From the NCBI GenBank assembly GCA_011799875.1, contig CM022302.1, positions 522,088,560 through 522,152,559 of the forward strand: 64,000 bases of DNA, in the 5' to 3' direction. Of the stretch, positions 56,138 through 64,000 are shown piece after piece. Within the stretch, counting starts at the first letter, position 1. Every line of letters begins with the position of its first letter. The translations under genes were made by a program, and so were the position numbers. The notes beneath the pieces are model-generated. The model was not told the DNA's origin. It did no database searches and saw nothing but the letters and a program-made list of their open reading frames with translations. Origin of the DNA: Thinopyrum elongatum. Its lineage: Eukaryota; Streptophyta; Magnoliopsida; Poales; Poaceae.

Positions 56138-56668
56138 CCCTACAAGCTACTTAACGATGCACTGTATCTCATGAGCCTGTTCCAATACAGAGCGGATCTC
56201 GACCATTCTGCAATCGTGGAACTGCTCGATGGCATATATCTCGCTGCCAACATCGGTTGTGCCGAATTTAGATTCGAGCGCCTCCCACAAGTCCTTAGCA
56301 ACCTGCATATGTAAATATGCATCCACCAACTTATCTCCGATCAAACTTTGAACTGCTGCGAGAAAAACGACAGTGGCCTCCCTAAATGCCTTCTCATGTT
56401 CAGGAGCAATCGTTCCCGTGTGAGTAACACCGGTGACCCAGAACACGTACGTAGCTGTGAGCCATAAGGTGGTTTTGGTCTGCCAACGCTTAAAGTATAT
56501 TCCGGTAAACTTATCCGGTTTCAGTGCAGCGGCAAAGCCATGGATTGAAAATTGCCTACACATGTTAGGTTTTGGGATTGTTGAGTATATTAGCAATTTT
56601 TCGATTAATTTAATCCAGGAATAAATCATGAGCATGACGTAAACATTACTGCCCATACTGATATTCAA
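56138..56668 (-). pseudogene. gag: Gag of the host copia element, N-terminal half
   Basis: The minus frame reads FAAALKPDKFTGIYFKRWQT, WLTATYVFWVTG, HEKAFREATVVFLAAVQSLI, YLHMQVAKDLWEALESKFG and EQFHDCRMVEIRSVLEQAHEIQCIV, a clear UBN2-type copia gag. A TAG follows Lys. Across Athila element B the sequence continues with LPGKFVAGCIITKLPNSW and GTTLKH (about 48790-48710), which confirms that 48808 and 56138 were once adjacent. The ATG at about 56563 is the likely start. Confidence 0.85.
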
Positions 56669-57323
56669 TCACATGAGCACGTACTACGCAAACAGTAGAC
56701 ACATCTATACATAACGCTAGTATAGCTCACATAGAAATAAACAGGAGCGGAATAACCAAATTATACCCTCCAGTAGGCCAGACAGAAGCCGTGCGGCAGT
56801 AGCAGCGGTCTCCTCGGCGGCGAGATGGCCGATTTCGTTAGTGGTGGACATGGTGATGAAGGAGACGTAGATGATGCAGTGGACGTAGACGAACGGCGGC
56901 GAGCAGTCGCTCCCCAAAAACCTAATCGCCCCCTCTCCTGTACAGAATCTGGAGAGACGGGGTTTCGGAGGCTGCTCTCCCGTCAACAATAGGAACGATA
57001 GTGGGTGTGGAGGCAGAGCAGCAGAGCAGATGTGATCTGTTCTTCGTTGCTGCTAGTGTTGGCCGGCGGTGTGAGCTCGGCTCGGCTCATTCCCGCAACC
57101 AACGACGCGTCGTGAGGAGGCGAGACGGGCGGCGGGAACCACTTCTCTTCTAAAGCTTCAATAGCATGTGGAAGGGAATCCCTTATAAGAAGGTACACCT
57201 CCTCTTCCAGTAGCGGTATGGGACTAAACTTTTCACCACACATAGTGCCATATAACCCACATGGGCACTTAGAGATTTCCTGAAATTGTCAGATGGGCCC
57301 AAGGCCTACGTCATATTTCAACA
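56579..57323 (-). repeat. 5' LTR of the host copia element (745 bp)
   Basis: The minus strand opens TGTTGAAATATGACG at 57323 and closes TACTCAACA at 56579, so TGTTGA/TCAACA are perfect terminal inverted repeats. The first about 200 bp match the partial LTR at 25486-25719. A standard copia primer-binding site is not visible right after it, so the interior boundary is less certain. The next five bases on the right are TCACC. Confidence 0.65.
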
Positions 57324-58195
57324 TCACCTACCCACCTTCTTGCCTTACAGACCCCACCTCCTCCGGCACAGCCGCCAGACCTCATGACCTACCCCGCCCG
57401 ACGCGCCGCCCAATATGATCCACCCCGCTGCTCCTCTCCGACTCAACACGTCCCCATCCAGCTTCCTCCCCGCCCCAATGCGTTGCCATGCCACCTAACT
57501 TCTCATCTGCGCTTGGTCTACAAACAGAGGGCCTCGAATCTCTGGTTGTGGCAACCCCGGGGGCGGCTCGCTCTTCCCCTAGTGCGGCAATGAGTGCGGA
57601 AGCGTGAGTTCGCACTCGTCGCGCGCTGTGGTTCGGCGAGGTGTGCTTAGTGGCCCGTTCTGGCTGGCGACACCACACTGCCTCGGATTTCCCTACAGCA
57701 AGCTGGCGGCGACCATATGGGAAGGGGCTCGATGTCTTCTACCACGACCTCCATGTCTGTTGCCTCGTGGTCAGGAGATGCTCGCTCGTGAACTGCAAGG
57801 TTGCGGGAAGGTGAGGCAAGATGTAGTCGGGAACGGGACCACCTCAGACCGGCCTCGGCGAGGCTGCGGGCCAAGGTGACGGCGAGCGCGGTCGGGGCAG
57901 AGAGAGAGAGGAGGCGGAGTGGAAGGCGTAGGTTTAACCAAATGACGTCCTACGTGGCAAGTAAGTAGAGAGAAAAACGCTGCCACGTGGACGGTTTTGC
58001 ACTCAAATCTGGTTTTAGACGAAACTTGCCTAGTTTTGAGACTTGAGGGACCAAATGTCTCCCAAAATTTCTTGAGGGACCAAGCATATACTTTCGGTGA
58101 ACTTGAGGGGACGAAAAACATTTTTTGTCAATTTTTACAAAATTGACTTAATACAAATCTTATACGTGATGTAAAAATGAACGAAGGGAGTACAA
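57324..58195 (-). other. GC-rich segment with MULE-like end, possible gene-capturing transposon
   Basis: 58010-58130 contains repeated 'TTGAGGGACCAA' and 'ACTTGAGGGGACGAAAAAC' phrases typical of grass Mutator-like termini, then a Stowaway-like end (GAACGAAGGGAGTA, 58178-58191). Towards 57330 the sequence is GC-rich with open frames on both strands and no domain that I recognise. It may be an internal part of a Pack-MULE. The far terminus was not found. Confidence 0.3.
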
Positions 58196-58763
58196 TCAGT
58201 TGAGTGTATCTCCTTGTCCTCTTGGCACAAGCAAAAACAAAGCAAGGCGAGCACGCCGCATAATGTTACAAACTTGAAGCTTTTCGAGATAGTTATGCTA
58301 ATAGTACAAAGACAAAAGAAAGATGGACCAGCAAAGCCATGGGAGGCATTTCACCATTAGCATAAGCAATCACGACAGTGGTACGACCGGAGCGCATGGC
58401 GGCTAAGCTAGAGTTTAGCCGGTAACCATGAAGACAAAATAAAATCATAATGTTCAGTTAGTAGTACTTTTGAAATGGATGTTCAGTAATCAGTATTAGT
58501 ACTGACTAATTAACAATTGTGCTGGCCTAGATTTGACCTGTAGCGAGAAGCCTTGCTTGCATGAGACGCCCCAGCAGATAACACTAATTGAGCCCATCAT
58601 TATCACTTGAAAAGAAGCCTCTAGCCTCTATTCCATTGCACTAGCAAACAGAAAGCTAAGCTCCTCTCTTCTCCTTACCCAGTCTGAAATTGCAGAATAA
58701 TTGCCTCTTCTCCAGCACATTTCAACAATAAAATAATTGCCTTTTCCGCAGCACATTTCCACA
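58196..58763. other. Unassigned low-copy DNA, possible leader of the next small frame
   Basis: No repeats except a direct duplication of AATAATTGCCTCTTCTCCAGC-like sequence near 58697 and 58731 just upstream of an ATG. Confidence 0.4.
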
Positions 58764-58946
58764 ATGGAAGATGATTTGCCCGTTGCTACTGAAAAGGCCA
58801 AAATGGATATAACAAGACAGGAGCCCCGGGTTACTGCCTCTTGTGGATTGGTTTTTCTTGGTCTAACCGAAAAGTTCACAAGAATTGGTAGCGTTACTTT
58901 TCAATTATATGATGCTTTTGGAGGAGGGACTCGAGGTCAGGTGTAG
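58764..58946 (+). CDS. Hypothetical 60-residue protein
   Basis: From ATG 58764 (context CACAATGG, favourable) the frame reads MEDDLPVATEKAKMDITRQE, PRVTASCGLVFLGLTEKFTR and IGSVTFQLYDAFGGGTRGQV before TAG. It has an acidic, then amphipathic, then small hydrophobic segment. It does not look like a transposon product and the composition is protein-like, but I do not recognise it. No TATA box is evident. It could be the first exon or a remnant of a host gene. The sequence after it (from 59010) is a local duplication unit. Confidence 0.3.
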   Translation: MEDDLPVATEKAKMDITRQEPRVTASCGLVFLGLTEKFTRIGSVTFQLYDAFGGGTRGQV

Positions 58947-59009
58947 CAGCTGCATGAGAGGCAGCAGTAGTCAACTTCTCACCAACTAGTTATTTAACAT
59001 TTGTTCCAT

Positions 59010-59540
59010 TCTTGTGTTCATCCTAAACAAGCAAGGTCAGGGTCAGGTGGGTGCTAAAAATTAATTAACCCTAGTCTTTCGCACAATTAGCTAATTAGAG
59101 TAGTAGTCGCACCAACTAGATTTGATCTTAACTGGCCCTGATTGCATAATGTTTTCTTCAGACAGAGGTCAGATGTCTTTCCATTCTCATAGTTCTAGTA
59201 CATATGGCTATATGCTAGTACTACTTTTTGTATGTTTAGTTATAGTTTAGACTAAAATTAGTACTAGTATAGTTGTGATACTCTTTGACAGGGTAAGTAA
59301 CAGATCAGGGCCAGCAGTCATTACCAGTTGGGTTTGATTTGGGTGGACAAGGATGTTTTTTCTTGGAGTGAACAAGAATGTAGTGAGTGGACAAATATTA
59401 TGAATTTACAAAATTAAACGTAACGTGATCTGAACGTGTGGTCACTTTTCACTTTATTAACATGTCAAATAACCTTTCGATCCTGTGATGGACATCTACA
59501 CTACCATGTTACATCCCCGTCTAAATGTTTGTTGAGATAG
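59010..59540. repeat. Local tandem duplication, copy 1
   Basis: The copy runs from CTAAACAAGCAAGG through CACCAACTAGATTTG, TCTTTCCATTCTCAT and AACATGTCAAA to GTTTGTTGAGATAG. The same order recurs in 60496-60860 and 61843-62065. Copies differ by many substitutions and indels, so the duplication is old. Confidence 0.8.
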
Positions 59541-60481
59541 CCTTTTTCGCGGAAAAGACTAGGCCATATATTAAGTATCACAGGTCCTTAAAAACACATC
59601 TTTACAGAAAAATAAAATTACATTTAATTCCTAGGGATGTTAAAGTCTTTTTCCACCTGCATACATCGGCGGCGCGTCGTCAGCAAAGCTCGTTGCCGCC
59701 CCCGGGCCTCCGTCTTGGCGGGGCAAACTTTTTTAAGCCCATGAGCTTGTAGAAGCAGTGGCTAGGAAGTCATTGATGTAGACCAGAAGACGTTGTCAGT
59801 CGCGGTCTATATAGCAAACCGCCGCCCCAGAGAAGGATACGCCGAAAAAGGGTTGTAAGAACTCCGAATTCCACGAGTGCCTGTCGAATCTAGACTAATT
59901 TACTGAAGACCAAAACCGACCAAATCCTGAAAGACTCGCCGAAGACACACCTTCACATGACCTCTGTCGGAGCTAAGCACACCAACGGAATGGAGTTAGG
60001 ACGGGGAGGATATTATTCCTACATTGGGGCAACGCTGCCGCCTCGCCGCCCCAAACAAGACACAAAGACTACCTAGAAAAAACATAACCCAAGTCGCCCA
60101 TGTCGCTGCACGTCAGATTCGGACCTGAGGTCGAGCTCGCCGCTGTCTAGGTCCACGCTCCAACACCCTCTTCCCTGGTGACCTAGCCAAGCCTGGTTGC
60201 CATCACAGGTCGCCCATGATCCTGATCTGGGGTCCTTTTGGGTGTTGCCGGCACAGCCAGCACCACCCGCAAAAGACCGTCGCAACTCGACCACGCATCT
60301 CCAACGCACACGCCACAGCAGCCCACTAATCTCCGCTCCACCAAGCTCCCCGCGATCAGAACCTCCCCACCGGCGTCGCGTGGGCTTTGCCCAGCAACAC
60401 ACTCTGGAGGCGGCAAGAGAGGCAGTAGACATATTGGCGGCAAGGGTTTCTTGCCACCTCGTGAGACCTCCTCAGCCCTTC
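59541..60481. mobile_element. Non-LTR-type insertion (941 bp) with 14-bp target duplication
   Basis: GTTTGTTGAGATAG stands on both sides (59527-59540 and 60482-60495). Such long duplications are typical of LINE/SINE insertion. The left end, CCTTTTTCGCGGAAAAG, may be the short T-rich 3' end of an element in minus orientation. The interior is GC-rich (60100-60480) and looks like an untranslated leader; no domain is recognised. It inserted exactly at the end of duplication copy 1. Confidence 0.65.
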
Positions 60482-60495
60482 GTTTGTTGAGATAG

Positions 60496-60860
60496 TTAAT
60501 TCCCTAAACAAGCAAGGGCAGGTTGGTGATACAGTTAATTACCACTGGTCTTTGGCAGAAATTAGTTAAATAGAGTAGTAGTCACACCAACTAGATTTGG
60601 TCTAACTGTCACGATTGCTCGTGTTTTATTCAAACAGAGGTCTTTCCATTCTCATGGTAGACTATAGTGGTACCGAAAAACGAAAAATGCGAATGGTGGT
60701 TGACCACCATGACGGTTGTTATCCTGGCCGTCCAGCTTCCCCGCCAAAAGTCCACACTCGTAGTGGTACGTACTACTAGCTGAAGCATTTTTAGTTGGCT
60801 TTGACTCAAATTAGTACTCGTGTTCCTCTTTGCCATTACCAATTGGGTTGGAATTTCCTT
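60496..60860. repeat. Local tandem duplication, copy 2, first part
   Basis: It matches 59010-59350 from CTAAACAAGCAAGG to CCAATTGGGTT. 60655-60770 is a short inverted-repeat-containing stretch absent from copy 1 (GTAGACTATAGTGGTACC... CGTAGTGGTACGTACTACTAG). Confidence 0.75.
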
Positions 60861-61240
60861 TTTGTTTTTTCCATTAAGGAGGTTAAAACCTTCTGTATCA
60901 TTATGATGCAAATAACCATTCTTAATTATTAAGTCGAATATATAGCAAAGACAATTACGATTGAACCATTACAAGATATGAAAATAACACCTACGACTAA
61001 GTCTACTTCTTTCCTAGCAACACCTTGACATAAACATATTTGCGCCATTGTCGGCGCACGGTCTGGACAAGGGTTTTCATCCTCGTTTTTTAGACCAGCC
61101 AATGAAGATCAACAAACAACAAGTAGACATCACCTTAAATAAAATAACGACACAAGCATGCATGGACTTGTGTCTGGTGCTTCTAGCCCTCTGTTCGAAA
61201 AAGGAAATAAAAATGTATGGACTTCTGTGGACAAAAACTT
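60861..61240 (-). mobile_element. Possible 3' end of a LINE, minus strand
   Basis: T-rich TTCCTTTTTGTTTTTTCC leads into ATTAAGGAGGTTAAAACCTTCTG. Its complement resembles the 3' tail of the LINE at 21975-22018 (GATGCAGAGGCCGGGGGTATTCCTCC). No coding part is seen, so it would be a short 5'-truncated copy. The far boundary is uncertain. Confidence 0.35.
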
Positions 61241-61245
61241 ACAAC

Positions 61246-61797
61246 CTATGTTCATTAATATAAGACGTTTTAGGGGTGAGCATGTGTGGCACACATGTGG
61301 GGGGGGCGGAGGCACCGAGCCCCTCATTCTCTTTTGGCTTTTAGTTTTCAACCTTTCAAATATTTTGAACGAAAAGTCCAAATTAAACTCTGTCCTTATA
61401 TCCGTGTTTTCCGTGACAAGGGCTTTCAAGTAAAATTTATTTTGATGAGTTTTTAAAAATTATGTTAAGTTTTAACTTTTGAAATTTAGTACGAGCGATC
61501 GACAAAATCACAACTTCAGTACCTAGAACCGATAAAAAAAAATCGCATAAACTTTCAACTCTAAAACTTGACATGAGCACCCAAGAAAATTGTAAGTTTC
61601 AGATGCAAAATCATAAGTTTTGAAGATTGAACTTAAAACTTGATGTGCCCTCGTGCGGGATCCTAATACTTCACGGATCTTGAGGCAATCGGGGCAGGGC
61701 TGAGCAGGTGCGTGCTCCCACACCTGCGTGCCCCTGCAAATTTCCAGACGTTTTGACAGTTGAAAGTACCAAAACGTCTTATATTAATGAACCGAGG
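61246..61797. mobile_element. Stowaway-like element with TTCATTAATATAAGACGTTTT termini
   Basis: Inverted ends TTCATTAATATAAGACGTTTT (about 61251-61271) and AAAACGTCTTATATTAATGAA (61771-61791), followed by CCGAGGG, match the Triticeae mariner/Stowaway pattern (CTCCCTCGGTTCATTAATAT). The left end has decayed outer bases. The 500-bp interior is non-coding and larger than in most Stowaways, so another fragment may be nested in it. Confidence 0.7.
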
Positions 61798-61842
61798 GTG
61801 TCGTAAGTGATGCTTCACTAGTGAAAAAACAAAGAAATAATA

Positions 61843-62065
61843 TAGTAATGCTTTTCTGGAGTGGACAACAATGTATAGTCAATGGAGTAGGTAGAGTCCG
61901 TATGGACCAAAGATTGTACAACATCTCCAATTTTCAACGCATTTGTACTTGGTCCAACCGTAAGGTCAGTTTTCAGTTTAACATGTCAAAACTTTTGATG
62001 CTGTGGTAGACATCGACACAACAGTGCCACTTTCCCATCTTACTATCTTAGTGTTGTTGAGATAG
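61843..62065. repeat. Local tandem duplication, copy 2, second part
   Basis: CTGGAGTGGACAACAATGTA, TTTAACATGTCAAAA, GACATCGACACAACA and TTGTTGAGATAGTTA match 59362-59540 in order. The gap from 60861 to 61842 holds the two insertions described. Confidence 0.7.
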
Positions 62066-63194
62066 TTACTTGTCACGCATATACGCTTTGTTGCGCCACA
62101 CTTTGCTAATCTTTCTTTGCTGTTGCGGCCGGAAACACACTTTGCTAATCGTGGTGCATGCTGAAGGCGATATTCCCACAAACTGAATTTCGTTTTCACC
62201 AACAGTGCGGCCTCGTGCTCTGCTGCTTTGGTCGACCGAGGAGAGAAACCCCCAGTAATGGCGTTACATCAACGCTAATTAAATCTACCGACTCTTGTAT
62301 GCATGGACAACATCCGACGTACGCCATTCTTAATGCTAATCTTTTTTTGCGAAGGGACTCTTGATGCTAATCTAGCGGGTCGAACAACCTGCCGGCATAT
62401 GCCGAGCCAAGCAACATGATTCTGACGCATCCGGCCGGTACGTGAACGTGCACCAAATAAATCGGTGCACACAGCACACGCACACAGGAACGACTTTTTT
62501 TAACATAGTATAGACACAGATGGTCAAACATGCACACATACATTTATCTCTATAATCACACACACGCATACTTTATCTCTATGAGTATTTCTGAGAGACT
62601 GACCCGACATACCATCTTGAGAGATACGGTCACTGCAAGTATATACATACGTGTTGCTTCGGTGCATCGCCACACACAAAGCCGGATGTATGTAGTACGT
62701 AGCCATCCATCCATCCAAGACTCCTCAATTTCCTCTTAAACTTTTGCCAGCGTTGCTTACTATGCCCGCTACGTACTCTTCCTGATTGATCGGTCGGTCG
62801 ACAGGTACGTGCATACAGTACACGTAGCTAACATAGAGCCAATTTTATTTTTTTGGGATGGAACATGAAAGTACAACCCAAAATAAAGGAAGGTATAACA
62901 CCGTGTGGGCGGTCGCTCCCGTAGGTATAACGCCGGCCCTATGCGAGAACGTTGAGTCCAGTTGGGTGCGGTGTCAATTTCGCCATGGCGAACGAGCAAG
63001 CGAACCAACCAAACCCTATCTAGAAGAGTGGCTGTCTTGCCCATCACTTGGTTCGGTTACGCATGGGGCTACTAGCATCGTCCATAGACCATAGGGCTGC
63101 CTCATCGACCTTGTCCCGTCCACAAGCCAAGCAAGGCAAAAGCAGATGAACATAGCAAAGGCAGTCGGCAGAGCCATCGATCTTCTGGATGCCC
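62066..63194. other. Unassigned low-copy DNA
   Basis: No supported gene or repeat. Short CACACA runs and palindromic tetramers such as CATGCATG and TACGTA are frequent. Frames on both strands are short and lack motifs. Confidence 0.4.
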
Positions 63195-64000
63195 CCTCTG
63201 CTAATGATCTCCTCTACGTGCACAACACAAATATCCATCCATCTACTTTGCAGATGGTGTGTCGTTTCAACCGTGAAGGCCAGAGAAAACCTAGGGATCG
63301 ATGCATGCATGTGTAAAAAAAAAAGTCTAAAGTAAAGGATGCTGCACATGCATGGAAGCACTACTACTACTATTCCACAAGCTCAAATGACCGAGTCACG
63401 CACAGTCTGATTTGCATGATTTTCGCCAAAAAAAAAGTTTGATTTGCATGATTAATGATGGCTAGTACGTACTAGGGTGGCCTCCACGGCCTACCATGCA
63501 CTATCCAGTCCAATAATACGCATGCATAGCATAGAGCGCATTGGTGCCATGCCCATTTGCCCTCCTCGGATCTCATCTCATCTAATCCTACGCCACACAC
63601 CAAAACATCACGTGCCCATTATTGCTGACAGATGCATACACACACACACTTGCTGATATTTACGCCCATGCTTTCCAAAAAACAGAAGGACAGGCCGGAT
63701 GACGGGTCATGTGTTTCAACTTTGCAACAACTCAGCATAGTCCTACGAGCTATGATGAGACCGCTGAATTAGTTATTTTTTGGATGTTTCACTTATTGAA
63801 TCATTATTGGTCGCAGCAAGATGACAGCGAGTAGTAACATGGGCCGGCGACGGGCACGCCACGGTAATTAAGATTCTGGACGTACATGGCAGTTTCGGGG
63901 TAAAAAGAACCACTGAATTTGCACGTGTCTCTCTGTTCTGTCGGATCTGTTTATCCACTTCTCTCGCTCGAGGCGGACGTTTTTACTGTTTTGATCCATT
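63195..64000. repeat. Right copy of the long-range direct duplication
   Basis: It matches 18836-18930 and 19435-20050 in order and orientation, and continues to or past the window edge. It lacks the 480-bp GTTGCAA-rich stretch of the left copy. It has its own 18-bp poly(A) insertion at 63422-63439. The non-coding conservation suggests duplicated flanks of a gene outside the window. Confidence 0.85.

Noticed and set aside
60073..60495. Open frames on both strands in the 941-bp insertion
   Set aside because: GC-rich composition leaves both strands open; no motif supports a protein.
62530..62739. Tyr/His-rich short frames near CACACA repeats
   Set aside because: Simple-sequence artefacts with no motif or conservation evidence in the window.

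Overview
The window reads as intergenic chromosome DNA of a grass, most likely a Triticeae species (wheat, Aegilops or barley group). That is an inference from the mobile elements: an Angela/BARE-type copia element whose LTR carries the 'CCCTAGAGGCAATAATAA' signature, Athila-like LTRs opening 'TGATACGTCTCC', CACTA elements with 'CACTACTAGGG' ends, Stowaway MITEs and a Tat-lineage gypsy element. I see no convincing intact host gene, no tRNA or rRNA gene, and nothing prokaryotic. Almost every long reading frame belongs to a transposable element and most are broken.

Layout. 1-11312: 3' part of a Ty3/gypsy Tat-lineage element (gag-pol on +, a separate spliced gene on -, 3' LTR 10770-11312) inserted in a Mutator-like element (MULE). 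11313-18834: the MULE, with a transposase pseudogene on +, a convergent GRF-zinc-finger/coiled-coil gene on -, a 49-bp telo-box tandem array between them, and a solo LTR (12626-14207) inside the transposase. 18835-25485: low-copy DNA with a 5'-truncated LINE (20646-22029), two Stowaway-like MITEs and unassigned GC-rich stretches. 25486-57323: one large nest whose host appears to be a minus-strand copia element (3' end 25486-26268; interior 46815-48808; 5' end 56138-57323). In it lie CACTA-1 (from 26269), which holds an 8.6-kb Angela/BARE element (26687-35321) and CACTA-2 (36454-40839); a truncated Athila-like element A (41894-46815); and a complete Athila-like element B (48809-56132). 57324-64000: low-copy DNA with a local tandem duplication, a non-LTR insertion, a Stowaway-like element, and a segment (63195-64000) that repeats 18836-20050 in the same orientation about 44 kb away.

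The insertion order can be read from exact target-site duplications: GAGGG (solo LTR), AAGTC (Angela), GAT (CACTA-2), AGAAG (Athila B), a 14-bp duplication (non-LTR insertion) and TA (Stowaways). The most unusual items are two tandem miRNA-precursor-like hairpins with co-varying arms in CACTA-2, B3-domain-like genes carried by both CACTA elements (one inserted in the B3 exon of the other), the convergent second gene of the MULE, the telo-box array, and the antisense gene with its own TATA box in the Tat element. Splice sites, family names and protein domains were assigned by eye from motifs and have not been checked by database search.
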